This document shows, in pieces, positions 8,729 to 16,709 of a stretch of DNA of 64,000 bases (position 1 is its first letter; each line of letters begins with the position of its first letter). The notes below the pieces were generated by a model. It worked only from the letters and a program-made list of their open reading frames with translations, was not told the DNA's origin and did no database searches. Both the position numbers and the translations under genes were made by a program. Source of the stretch: Paenibacillus pectinilyticus (GTDB taxonomy: Bacteria > Bacillota > Bacilli > Paenibacillales > NBRC-103111); contig NZ_LYPC01000022.1 of the NCBI RefSeq assembly GCF_001700435.1, positions 164,086 to 228,085 of the forward strand. The letters run 5' to 3'.

Positions 8729-9775
8729 ATGATATCTGAAAATAAGACAATGAGCGTAGACACTCAGCTTCCCCGAGATTGTACATTCACCGCACAGGAT
8801 TGGCATGTGTTGGCCCAATATTGGTATCCAATCGCACTTGCGAGCGAAGTCACGGAAAAGCCGATTGGTGTAAAGTTACTGGACATGAAACTCGTTTGTT
8901 ACCGTAGTAACGATAAGCTGGTCATTGCTCGTGATCTCTGTTTTCATCGCGGTGCGCCTCTGAGTAAGGGGTGGGTTGAGAACGGTGAAATCGTTTGTCC
9001 ATATCACGGGTTTCGTTATAACTGCGAAGGCAAGTGTACGTCTGTTCCGGCGCATCCCGATGCCAAAATTTCTCCTAAATTAAAATTAATTGTGTATCCG
9101 GCAATTGAAAAATATGGCTTGATTTGGACATCACTGGCATCCAACGAGGAGCAGATTCCAGAGTTTCCAGGCTGGGATGATCCAGACTATGTCAATGTAT
9201 TGCCACCGAGCTTCGATATTGCCGGTTCGGCAGGTCGTCAGTTGGAAGGTTTCTTAGATGTATCTCACTTTGCTTATGTGCATACAGAAACGTTCGGAGA
9301 CCGTAATAATACCGAAGTACCGCAATATCAAGTCAAGCGGGTTGGGAATGAATTATTGGCTGAGTATTGGAGTACAGTAAGCAATTATGGAAAAGGGCAG
9401 GATAATCCTGCGCCTGAGGGATTTGAGTGGCTTCGCGAATTTCGCGTATTTCCACCGTTTGCGGCTTCACTAACCGTATACTTTCCAAACGATGGAAAGT
9501 TAATGATCTTGAATTGCGCATCGCCGGTATCCGCGCGCTATACACGTTTGTTTTGTCCGATATCTCGGAATTTCGATAAAAATGTTCCTACAGAAGATAC
9601 AATTCGATTTAATTTGCAAGTGTTCCAAGAGGATCGTGAGATGGTCGAAGCGCAGACTCCGGAAGATTTGCCGCTTGATCTTCATGCCGAAGCTCATATT
9701 CCAGCTGATCGGACATCCATTGCGTATCGACAATTGCTTAATGAGATTGGGCTTGGACGAAACTACACGGCATAG
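8729..9775 (+). CDS. Rieske non-haem iron oxygenase, terminal oxygenase subunit
   Basis: Aromatic-ring or O-demethylating oxygenase of the Rieske type. A [2Fe-2S] Rieske site is complete: C71-x-H73 in LCFHRGAPL and C90-x2-H93 in CPYHGF. The mononuclear iron site is visible as EGFLDVSHFAYVH (Asp and two His). At 348 residues it resembles the vanillate demethylase/pheophorbide oxygenase group more than the larger ring-hydroxylating alpha subunits. The start at 8729 is chosen for its AAAGAGGTG site; the frame is open further upstream. No reductase or ferredoxin gene is adjacent, so the electron donor must be elsewhere. Substrate unknown. Confidence 0.88.
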   Translation: MISENKTMSVDTQLPRDCTFTAQDWHVLAQYWYPIALASEVTEKPIGVKLLDMKLVCYRSNDKLVIARDLCFHRGAPLSKGWVENGEIVCPYHGFRYNCEGKCTSVPAHPDAKISPKLKLIVYPAIEKYGLIWTSLASNEEQIPEFPGWDDPDYVNVLPPSFDIAGSAGRQLEGFLDVSHFAYVHTETFGDRNNTEVPQYQVKRVGNELLAEYWSTVSNYGKGQDNPAPEGFEWLREFRVFPPFAASLTVYFPNDGKLMILNCASPVSARYTRLFCPISRNFDKNVPTEDTIRFNLQVFQEDREMVEAQTPEDLPLDLHAEAHIPADRTSIAYRQLLNEIGLGRNYTA

Positions 9776-9871
9776 GAAATAGATTGAAACAATGAAGATT
9801 AAGATTTATTATAAAACTTGGTTCGCAAGCACATACTTGAAATTAGCTAACAACAGAATCGAGGAGAGCAC

Positions 9872-10393
9872 GTGATACAAAAAGCAACATTCGCCGGAGG
9901 CTGTTTCTGGTGCATGGTAAGTCCGTTCGAAGATCAACCCGGCATTCATGGCATTATTTCCGGTTACATGGGTGGGACGGTTGAGAATCCAACCTATGAA
10001 CAAGTAAAGACTGGGGAGACCGGTCACATGGAAGTTGTCCAGATTACGTTCGATCCCACCATCTTTCCATATGAAAAGCTGCTTGAGCTCTATTGGCCGC
10101 AGATCGATCCTACGGATGATGAAGGACAGTACATTGACCGCGGCAGCCAATATCGTACGGCTATTTTTTATCATAATGAAGATCAGCAAAAGCTTGCCCT
10201 CAAGTCGAAAGAGGAGCTTGGGCAAAGCGGACGTTTTGATAAGCCAATTGTAACGGAGATTAAGCCTGCAGTCGTATTTTTCCCAGCGGAAGAGTACCAC
10301 CAGAATTACCACAGCAAAAACCCAGAGCTATATAAAGAAGAGCGCAAGACCTCGGGACGTGATACGTTCGGTGCTAAATACTGGAATAAATAA
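9872..10393 (+). CDS. msrA: Peptide-methionine (S)-S-oxide reductase
   Basis: Repairs methionine-S-sulfoxide in proteins using thioredoxin. The active-site motif GGCFWC with the nucleophilic Cys lies at residues 9-14, and the conserved GYMGGTVENPTYEQV and GQYIDRGSQYRTAIFYH segments follow. The length (173) is normal for a stand-alone MsrA; no MsrB domain is fused. It starts with GTG after a GGAGAG site. Closed by a terminator. Confidence 0.95.
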   Translation: MIQKATFAGGCFWCMVSPFEDQPGIHGIISGYMGGTVENPTYEQVKTGETGHMEVVQITFDPTIFPYEKLLELYWPQIDPTDDEGQYIDRGSQYRTAIFYHNEDQQKLALKSKEELGQSGRFDKPIVTEIKPAVVFFPAEEYHQNYHSKNPELYKEERKTSGRDTFGAKYWNK

Positions 10394-10398
10394 AAAAT

Positions 10399-10435
10399 GC
10401 CTTCTGTCCTGTCATCGGGATAGAGGGCTTTTTTT
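10399..10435 (+). terminator. Rho-independent terminator after msrA
   Basis: An 11-pair stem (G-U pairs included) from 10399 to 10428 is followed by a T run. The remaining space to 10690 holds no convincing gene; a 23-codon reading frame at 10573 has a plausible ribosome binding site-like A/G stretch but looks like noise or a remnant. Confidence 0.8.
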
Positions 10436-10690
10436 ACAAGTTTTATATGCATCCATGTAACCGAATCTTCACACAATGATTACAAATACGGCACAACTAT
10501 GGCTCTTTCGAGTCATTTGGAATTGGATTAAATTGTTTATAGTGGAGTTGGAAGAACAAACTATAACCCATTATGAAAGGATTGGAGGATTTTACACCTA
10601 ATGTTCAGCCAGAAAATCAGCCTATTGTTTTAGATGAACCATAGAAGTTCATAGGTTCGTTACATGATAGCCAAAATCTCGTCACACACT

Positions 10691-10708
10691 TTGTGAAAAA
10701 AATCACAT
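10691..10708. promoter_or_regulatory. Rex-like operator upstream of the cytochrome bd operon
   Basis: TTGTGA at 10691-10696 and TCACAT at 10703-10708 are separated by six A. This is one base off the palindromic Rex consensus TTGTGA-N6-TCACAA. A TATAAT -10 hexamer sits at 10727-10732, so the operator would cover the -35 region. Rex senses the NADH/NAD ratio and represses bd-type oxidase genes in Gram-positive bacteria, which fits the downstream cydAB genes. Confidence 0.7.
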
Positions 10709-10774
10709 TGTACATCAAGTCTCGTTTATAATACGTATATATCTTGAATTTTGAGCAAGAAGGAGTTGAGTGCA

Positions 10775-10891
10775 ATGAGTCCTGATCACGATAATCAAAG
10801 GATTGCTAAGCAAGAAAAGCGACTTATTATTCTATGTATCATAGTAGCAGCTATCATGTTGCTCTCGTTATCCAAGTATCTCTTTAAATAA
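10775..10891 (+). CDS. 38-residue single-pass membrane protein upstream of cydA
   Basis: A short gene with a good AGGAG site 9 bp before its ATG. It encodes a charged N-terminus (MSPDHDNQRIAKQEKRL) followed by one membrane helix of about 16-18 residues and a short SKYLFK tail. It lies between the Rex-like operator and cydA, with only 27 bp to the cydA start, so it should be the first gene of the bd oxidase transcript. I do not recognise a family. It could help assemble or regulate the oxidase. Confidence 0.65.
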   Translation: MSPDHDNQRIAKQEKRLIILCIIVAAIMLLSLSKYLFK

Positions 10892-10918
10892 ATAAATGAT
10901 TAATGAAGGGAGAACATT

Positions 10919-12274
10919 ATGTTCTTAAGCAGCTACGATCCAGTAATGTATAGTCGAATGCTTACCGGGTTAACCCTTGCATTTCACATTATCTTTGCCA
11001 CTATCGGCGTAGGCGTTCCACTTATGATTGCCCTCGCTGAATGGATTGGAATAAGACGCAACGATGAGCATTATCTACTTATGGCAAGGCGTTGGGCTCG
11101 CGGCTTTGTCATTACCGTTGCCGTCGGCGTTGTAACAGGAACGGCTATCGGGCTTCAACTTAGTTTATTGTGGCCAAGCTTCATGAAAGTAGCTGGACAA
11201 TCCATCGCAATCCCGCTCTTCTTGGAAACATTTGCTTTCTTCTTTGAAGCCATATTCCTCGGTATTTATCTTTATACTTGGGACCGTTTCAAGAATAAAA
11301 TGACACATTTCTGGATGCTCATTCCCGTAGTAATTGGATCTTCAGCTTCGGCGTTCTTTATTACTGTGGTCAATGCATTTATGAATGCACCAGCAGGAGT
11401 AACCGTAAAGGATGGCAAAATAACAGAAATCTCTCCTTTCGGTGCAATGCTGAGTCCTGCTATGCCAACGAAAGTCTCACACGTACTCGTTACAGCTTAC
11501 CTAACTTGTGCTTTCATTTTAGCGGCGATTTCAGCTTGGTCCCTACTCAAGGGCCGAAATCATGTGTATTACAAAAAAGCACTCAAACTCACCATGATTT
11601 CAGCTTGTGTATTCCTTTTATCAAGCGCTATTATTGGAGATTTGTCAGGTAAGTATCTAGCGAATTATCAACCTGAGAAGCTGGCTGCGATGGAATGGCA
11701 TTTCGAAACGTCGAAACAAGCTCCACTCGTCTTTGGAGGTATCTTAACGGACGATAATGAGATCAAATACGGTGTCAAAATCCCGTTCGCCCTCAGTATT
11801 CTCGCTCATGGACTACCAAATGCTGAGGTAAAAGGTCTTAATGATATTCCGTCTGATGAAACGCCACCACTTTGGATTCATTATTTGTTTGATCTGAAAA
11901 TAAGCTTCGTTGCTGTGATGGTTATCATTGCACTGGCTTTCTTATTCTTATTTTGGCGCCAACGTTCACTCATTTATTCGAATAAATGGTTACTGCGCGG
12001 TATTATTCTCGCTGCACCGCTTGCCATGTTGACGATTGAACATGGCTGGATCTTCGCCGAGGTGGGACGCCAACCTTGGATTCTTCATGGGATCATGAAA
12101 ACATCAGAAGGAGCTACAGTCTCAGATCATGTAGATACGATGCTCATTATCTTCGCACTTCTTTATATTGTACTCGGATTGACGGCTATTCGGGTAATGC
12201 TGCGCATGTTTCGAAATAATCGAGCAGAGGATGAAATGGTGGCAAGAGGGATTGAAGGAGGCGATGTGCAATGA
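10919..12274 (+). CDS. cydA: Cytochrome bd-type quinol oxidase subunit I
   Basis: Catalytic subunit of a bd-type oxidase that oxidises quinol and reduces oxygen to water with high affinity. The haem ligand His in LTLAFHIIFATIGVG (about residue 23), the acidic FLETFAFFFEAIFLGIYL helix and the GWIFAEVGRQPW motif are all conserved. The 451-residue length and short Q-loop match the Gram-positive YthA/CydA group, not the long-loop E. coli form. Start ATG follows AAGGGAG. Overlaps cydB by 4 bp. Confidence 0.95.
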   Translation: MFLSSYDPVMYSRMLTGLTLAFHIIFATIGVGVPLMIALAEWIGIRRNDEHYLLMARRWARGFVITVAVGVVTGTAIGLQLSLLWPSFMKVAGQSIAIPLFLETFAFFFEAIFLGIYLYTWDRFKNKMTHFWMLIPVVIGSSASAFFITVVNAFMNAPAGVTVKDGKITEISPFGAMLSPAMPTKVSHVLVTAYLTCAFILAAISAWSLLKGRNHVYYKKALKLTMISACVFLLSSAIIGDLSGKYLANYQPEKLAAMEWHFETSKQAPLVFGGILTDDNEIKYGVKIPFALSILAHGLPNAEVKGLNDIPSDETPPLWIHYLFDLKISFVAVMVIIALAFLFLFWRQRSLIYSNKWLLRGIILAAPLAMLTIEHGWIFAEVGRQPWILHGIMKTSEGATVSDHVDTMLIIFALLYIVLGLTAIRVMLRMFRNNRAEDEMVARGIEGGDVQ

Positions 12275-13296
12275 GTTATGAAGTGATAGGAATTTCTGTT
12301 TTATGGCTATTCCTCTTCGGTTACTTAATTGTAGCTTCAATTGACTTCGGAGCCGGATTTTTTAGCTATTTCAGCACGATAACGGGGAAACGGCACCTGA
12401 TTAACAAAGTGATCGAACGGTATCTTTCCCCCGTATGGGAAGTTACCAATGTGTTTCTTGTCTTTTTCTTTGTCGGCTTTGTTGGGTTTTTCCCAGACAC
12501 AGCTTATTATTACGGCACTGCATTGTTGCTTCCAGGTAGTGTAGCCATTATCTTACTCGCCATCAGGGGATCATATTATGCTTTTAGCAACTATGGGGGG
12601 AAGAAAGATAGTCGTTTTTACTTGTTCTTATATGGAGCTAGTGGACTTCTTATCCCGGCTTCTCTTTCAACCGTCTTGACTATTTCCGAAGGTGGCTACA
12701 TCGATGTTAACGATAAAGGTCAGGTGACCTTCTTGTATAGCAAACTGTTCTCAAGCACGTATTCTTGGTCGGTCGTTCTGCTTGCTCTTGTGAGCGTGCT
12801 TTATATCTCTGCAATGTTCTTGTGTTACTATGCCAATCGGGCGAACGATCGTAACGCATTCGAAGTCGTACGTAAATACGCGATCGCTTGGAGTGGTCCG
12901 ACCATTTTGAGCAGTCTTCTTGTATTCTTCGCTATCCGCGGACATAATATGGAGCATTTTCAACGGATGGTGGACTATGCCTTCATGTTCGTTTTATCCT
13001 TTGTCTGTTTCCTTATTGCTATTTATCTAGTCTGGAGACGCAAACGTCTTGGAATGGCATTTATCTGTGTATTACTTCAGTTTGGATTCGCTTTCTTCGG
13101 CTATGGGGCTGGACATTTACCATACATTCTTTACCCTTACCTAACGATCTATGATAATTTTACAAGTGAACCAATGGCTATTGCATTGATCTCTGTCTTC
13201 GTCTTGGGACTCTTGCTTCTTATTCCATCCCTGTATCTACTTATGCGCCTATTCTTGTTCAATATTGACTATGTACAGGGCAAACGTAACAAATAA
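12271..13296 (+). CDS. cydB: Cytochrome bd-type quinol oxidase subunit II
   Basis: Second membrane subunit of the bd oxidase, needed for haem insertion and stability. Eight or nine hydrophobic segments, the N-terminal LFGYLIVASIDFGAGF motif and the VWEVTNVFLVFFFVGF segment are typical. Length 341 residues. It begins with an ATGA overlap with cydA. No cydCD assembly transporter genes follow in this window. Confidence 0.95.
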   Translation: MSYEVIGISVLWLFLFGYLIVASIDFGAGFFSYFSTITGKRHLINKVIERYLSPVWEVTNVFLVFFFVGFVGFFPDTAYYYGTALLLPGSVAIILLAIRGSYYAFSNYGGKKDSRFYLFLYGASGLLIPASLSTVLTISEGGYIDVNDKGQVTFLYSKLFSSTYSWSVVLLALVSVLYISAMFLCYYANRANDRNAFEVVRKYAIAWSGPTILSSLLVFFAIRGHNMEHFQRMVDYAFMFVLSFVCFLIAIYLVWRRKRLGMAFICVLLQFGFAFFGYGAGHLPYILYPYLTIYDNFTSEPMAIALISVFVLGLLLLIPSLYLLMRLFLFNIDYVQGKRNK

Positions 13297-13335
13297 TCGT
13301 ATAGTCACATTCCAATTAGGAAAGAGGAGGCTTCT

Positions 13336-13443
13336 ATGGTAGAAAATTTTCTTATCTTCGTCGCACCGTTTCTCGTTGTTATTGCTGCAATTGGATCGCT
13401 CTTCTGGATAGGCGGGCGCAGAAAAAATCAAAATGAAGCATGA
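13336..13443 (+). CDS. cydS: Small bd-oxidase subunit, CydS-like (35 aa)
   Basis: A 35-residue single-pass membrane protein directly after cydB with a strong GAGGAGG site. Its sequence starts MVENFLIFVAPFLVV and continues through a helix to FWIGGRR. From memory this has the same spacing (FLI, AP, VV, FW, G) as the CydS subunit seen in the Geobacillus bd oxidase structure. It is too short for most gene callers. Operon position, size and pattern together make a third structural subunit likely. Confidence 0.75.
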   Translation: MVENFLIFVAPFLVVIAAIGSLFWIGGRRKNQNEA

Positions 13444-13481
13444 TAATTTACCCCCGTTGAAATGATGTAAGTAACTGCGCT

Positions 13482-13534
13482 AAAAAGTGATCAGAAATCC
13501 TATTGTAACAGAAAGGAGTTCTGATCACTTTTTT
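13482..13534. terminator. Bidirectional terminator between cydS and the YcgQ-like gene
   Basis: Arms of 15 bp (13482-13496 and 13519-13533) are flanked by A and T runs on the two sides, so the hairpin can end transcripts from both convergent operons. Confidence 0.8.
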
Positions 13535-13541
13535 TAATAAA

Positions 13542-14570
13542 CTATTTCAGCACTTGGAGAGGTTCGAAATTCGGATACACATAAGGTGAGCTAGGTGCTG
13601 CGATTTTCTCGATGTGGGTGGCAGCGATTTTGAAAATATCATTCCCATTATAGTGTCCATTTTGTATGGTTCCGGTCACTTTAACCCACATATCTTTTGG
13701 ATAGTTTTGAGCTGTTGGGAAGTCAATTAGCACCCCATAAGGGGAAGCATCTGCGGAGCAGCAGCTTACCGCAAATCGACCAACGACAAATTGGTTCGTT
13801 TCCATTTGCTCCTCGCGATAAACAAAACCGGTCAGTTCAATTTGTTTCCCTATAAAGTTATCTTTGAAAAGATCGATGGTCGACAGGATTTCCATGTAGA
13901 TTTCTGGATCTACTACAATACGATCTTTTTTATAGAGAATGACACCTATCTTTGCAAAATCTTCATTCCACGCGTCAGAAGGTTGGAATAACTTCGCAAT
14001 CTCAGCATCTTGCTGAGAGACGGGTAAAGCCTCAGGCGCAGCGGTTGGTTGAGCGAATGGCGTCGTTTTATCACTAGTTGCAGGTTTTGGCTGGCTCGGT
14101 AAATTGTAAGGGTTATCGCTGGAGATCGCAGTTGGACTCGGTGTGCTGATGAGTTCAGCAGCTGAAGTTACTTTGGGTTTGGCAAAACCGGAGGTGCCAG
14201 CCGAAAGATTAATGCCTTTGGCAGCGACCATGGTACTGTTTAATGCCGTATCCGGCAGTAAAAAACCGATCATCAGCGGCAAGATTAGAAGGCCATAAGC
14301 AACCGTATTACGCATGCTTGATCGTGTAACGGGCTGCTCACATTCGCAAGCTACAGGTCTTCCCCAATAGGCACGGAGTGCCACATAGCCTTGAAAGACA
14401 GCGATAACATATAAAATGACCGAAGCAATTTTATCATAAAACATCATGCGGGGTGCGATGTAAAATTGAAGCGCGTCAGATCTTACCAGGTACACAATAT
14501 AGCTGGAAAAACCAAGTAAGATAGCGGTGCGAAGGAAATAATGAAAGCTGGTTACTCGCATTTGATTCAA
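13542..14570 (-). CDS. TIGR03943 / YcgQ-family putative permease subunit
   Basis: Membrane-anchored partner of the adjacent permease. Four hydrophobic segments occupy the N-terminal third, with a CECEQP loop between two of them. A low-complexity Pro/Ser/Thr/Ala linker follows. The C-terminal domain (about residues 200-335) carries the family pattern GKQIELTGFVYRE and VGRFAVSCCSADASPYG with a Cys pair that could bind metal. I chose TTG 14570 because AGGAGGT lies 6 bp ahead; an ATG at 14561 is the alternative. It follows the permease gene by 24 bp and shares its Zur-like operator. Confidence 0.82.
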   Translation of the reverse strand: MNQMRVTSFHYFLRTAILLGFSSYIVYLVRSDALQFYIAPRMMFYDKIASVILYVIAVFQGYVALRAYWGRPVACECEQPVTRSSMRNTVAYGLLILPLMIGFLLPDTALNSTMVAAKGINLSAGTSGFAKPKVTSAAELISTPSPTAISSDNPYNLPSQPKPATSDKTTPFAQPTAAPEALPVSQQDAEIAKLFQPSDAWNEDFAKIGVILYKKDRIVVDPEIYMEILSTIDLFKDNFIGKQIELTGFVYREEQMETNQFVVGRFAVSCCSADASPYGVLIDFPTAQNYPKDMWVKVTGTIQNGHYNGNDIFKIAATHIEKIAAPSSPYVYPNFEPLQVLK

Positions 14571-14594
14571 ATGTATACCTCCTAAATACAATAT

Positions 14595-15611
14595 TTAAGA
14601 TAAAAAATGCTCCCAAAACAATGAACAGACGAGCACGACAGTTGAGATTAAGAGGATTAGTGAGAAAACAAATCTGGATTTAAATACAGAAAGCAGCATG
14701 AGCGTACTTTTGAAATCAAGCATAGGTCCGAAAACGAGAAAAGTTAGTAGTGAGCCCGGGGTAAATGACGTTTGAAAAGATGATGCGACGAATGCATCTG
14801 AGGTCGAACACAAGGAAAGGATGTACGCAAAACCCATCATGAAGATGTGGGAGGAAATTGGACCTTGACCAATCGCAAGCAAGCTTTCACGATGCATATA
14901 AACTTGAATGATGGCTGTGAGCAGAGAACCAAAGACCAGATATTTACCCATATCAAAAAATTCATTGGAAGCGTGGGCGAAAAATGTGGTTATTTTTCTT
15001 GAAAAACCATCCGTATGGTGATGATGATGGCTTTCCAACTCGGATTGGCTTGTTTTACTTGAAGAACTGAGTCGTAACGGATTACTTTTGATATAACGAT
15101 AGAGAATTAACCCAATCACAACAGCCACGAGAAAAGCTAGTCCCATACGGGAATAGGCGATTGACGGGTGGTTTCGGAAGGCCATGAATGTAGCCGCGAA
15201 TACAATCGGATTAATAATCGGACCTGTCATAATAAATACGACAGCAATGTAGACAGGCATTCCTTTCAGAATGAGTCTTCGAACGACAGGAATCATACCG
15301 CACTCGCACATTGGAAACAGAATGCCTAATAGACATGCGAACAAGATACCGAGAAAGGGATTTTTGGGAATAAATCGCTGAATGGCGCTCTCCGACACGA
15401 AGGTTTGAAGTAAGGAAGACAATAATACACCAAGTAGGATAAACGGCATTGCTTCAAGGAGGATGCTAATGAAGATCGTTTTAAAGGATTGCAGGTGATC
15501 GCTTGTGAACAGACTTGAGGCAACATCATTCCTCTTGAACACAAGAACGATGAGAATGAAGCAAATCGCGGCCAAAATGTGTGTCGCTGTTTTATTAACT
15601 TGATTCGGCAT
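14595..15611 (-). CDS. Predicted permease, YcgR/DUF318 family, with His-rich loop
   Basis: Membrane protein with about eight helices. The family pattern LLGVLLSSLLQTFVSE, FPMCECGMIPVVRRL and FIMTGPIINPIV is visible. A cytoplasmic or external loop near residue 195 contains ESHHHHHTDGF, a likely zinc-binding stretch. In Bacilli this family pairs with YcgQ-type proteins under Zur control and is thought to move zinc or a zinc-dependent ligand; the substrate is not proven. The start ATG has an AAGGAG site, and a Zur-like box lies 15 bp upstream. Confidence 0.85.
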   Translation of the reverse strand: MPNQVNKTATHILAAICFILIVLVFKRNDVASSLFTSDHLQSFKTIFISILLEAMPFILLGVLLSSLLQTFVSESAIQRFIPKNPFLGILFACLLGILFPMCECGMIPVVRRLILKGMPVYIAVVFIMTGPIINPIVFAATFMAFRNHPSIAYSRMGLAFLVAVVIGLILYRYIKSNPLRLSSSSKTSQSELESHHHHHTDGFSRKITTFFAHASNEFFDMGKYLVFGSLLTAIIQVYMHRESLLAIGQGPISSHIFMMGFAYILSLCSTSDAFVASSFQTSFTPGSLLTFLVFGPMLDFKSTLMLLSVFKSRFVFSLILLISTVVLVCSLFWEHFLS

Positions 15612-15625
15612 TGGACACTCCTTAA

Positions 15626-15640
15626 TGATAATAATTACTA
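15626..15640. promoter_or_regulatory. Zur-like box for the permease pair
   Basis: TGATAAT-A-ATTACTA, a 7-1-7 palindrome with 11 of 14 arm positions matching TCGTAAT-N-ATTACGA. It sits directly upstream of the permease ribosome binding site, where repressor binding would block transcription. Confidence 0.65.
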
Positions 15641-15703
15641 CTATGGTTCATGACCATCACGGGAACTTTCCTCAAATGAAGAACTCCTTTTCTTTGATTT
15701 TAA

Positions 15704-15718
15704 AAGTAAATATTACGA
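15704..15718. promoter_or_regulatory. Partial Zur-like box
   Basis: The right arm ATTACGA is perfect and continues with TTTA as in the extended consensus; the left arm AAGTAAA matches only 4 of 7. It lies in the divergent control region, 90 bp from the permease start. Confidence 0.4.
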
Positions 15719-15877
15719 TTTAGATTATAGTATAGATATCCAATAGCTGCAAGATAGGGTAATCATATTTCCAAAAACCTTTAAATACTTTTTCATAACA
15801 ATCAGTGAAAGGGGAGGTAGAGTTTCAAATCAGTTATTGACAGAGGTTTTTAATTAAGCTATATTCTTCAATGTAAA

Positions 15878-15892
15878 TAGTAATTATTACGA
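15878..15892. promoter_or_regulatory. Zur-like box, distal site for adcCBA
   Basis: TAGTAAT-T-ATTACGA matches 13 of 14 arm positions of the Bacillus Zur consensus. It lies 110 bp before adcC. Confidence 0.7.
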
Positions 15893-15964
15893 ATAAACGT
15901 CGATACTAAAAATTATTAGCACTTTTTCCTGACCATCATTCGGGTACCTTCCTATCGGTAATAA

Positions 15965-15979
15965 TCGTAATAATTACAT
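15965..15979. promoter_or_regulatory. Zur-like box, proximal site for adcCBA
   Basis: TCGTAAT-A-ATTACAT matches 13 of 14 arm positions and ends 8 bp before the GGAGGT ribosome binding site of adcC. It is well placed to repress the zinc-uptake operon when zinc is plentiful. Confidence 0.8.
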
Positions 15980-16001
15980 ATATGATTGGAGGTTGGCAAG
16001 T

Positions 16002-16709
16002 ATGATAGTGACTTCATTAACTGGCGTCGAATTTGGGTATACCGATTTGCCGTGTATTCAGGATGCGAATGTTGAGATTAAGTTAGGGGAATTCGTTGCC
16101 GTAACCGGCCCAAATGGTGCAGCGAAATCTACATTGCTCAAACTTATGTTGGGTTTACTTCAACCTTGGAAGGGAAAGGTTCACCTGTCTCCTTTGAATG
16201 CAGAGGGTAAGAAGTTGCAGGTAGGTTATGTATCACAACAAATTTCCGCATTCAATAGCGGTTTCCCGAGTACCATCTTAGAGTTTGTTCGTTCTGGGCG
16301 TTATGCAAATGGTTCTTGGTTGCGAAGGTTTCATAAGGAGGATGATATTCTGACGGAAAATGCGCTGAGACAGGTCGGCATGTGGGATTTACGCAAACGT
16401 AAAATCGGAGAACTCTCAGGTGGACAAAAGCAGCGCATATGTATGGCGAGAGCGCTTGCGCAAGATCCCGATATGCTTGTTCTCGATGAACCGACGACAG
16501 GGATGGATCAAGATAGCCGCTTCGGTTTCTATCAACTCATGTACCATCAGGTGAAAGTCCACGGGCGGACGGTTGTTATGGTTACGCACGGTTTAAGTGA
16601 AGTAGCTCCGTACCTCGATCGGATTATTGAATTGGAGAGGAAGGAGGATGGCGGATGGAAATGCTGCACTACGACTTCATGCAGCGGGCATTTTGTGCCG
16701 GTGGGTTAA
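16002..16709 (+). CDS. adcC: Zinc ABC transporter, ATP-binding protein
   Basis: ATPase of a cluster-9 metal ABC importer. LSGGQKQR signature, Walker B MLVLDEPTTGMD and the switch His in VMVTHG are intact. The Walker A reads GPNGAAKST, with Ala in place of the Gly before the catalytic Lys. I recall the same change in zinc-transporter ATPases of Bacillus, so it is probably a subfamily trait and not a defect. The C-terminus DGGWKCCTTTSC is Cys-rich. ATG 16002 is chosen for the GGAGGT site 8 bp upstream; a TTG at 15993 overlaps that site. Overlaps adcB by 55 bp. Confidence 0.92.
   Translation: MIVTSLTGVEFGYTDLPCIQDANVEIKLGEFVAVTGPNGAAKSTLLKLMLGLLQPWKGKVHLSPLNAEGKKLQVGYVSQQISAFNSGFPSTILEFVRSGRYANGSWLRRFHKEDDILTENALRQVGMWDLRKRKIGELSGGQKQRICMARALAQDPDMLVLDEPTTGMDQDSRFGFYQLMYHQVKVHGRTVVMVTHGLSEVAPYLDRIIELERKEDGGWKCCTTTSCSGHFVPVG

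Noticed and set aside
10573..10644. 23-codon ORF upstream of the Rex-like operator
   Set aside because: No family pattern, weak signals; could be chance.
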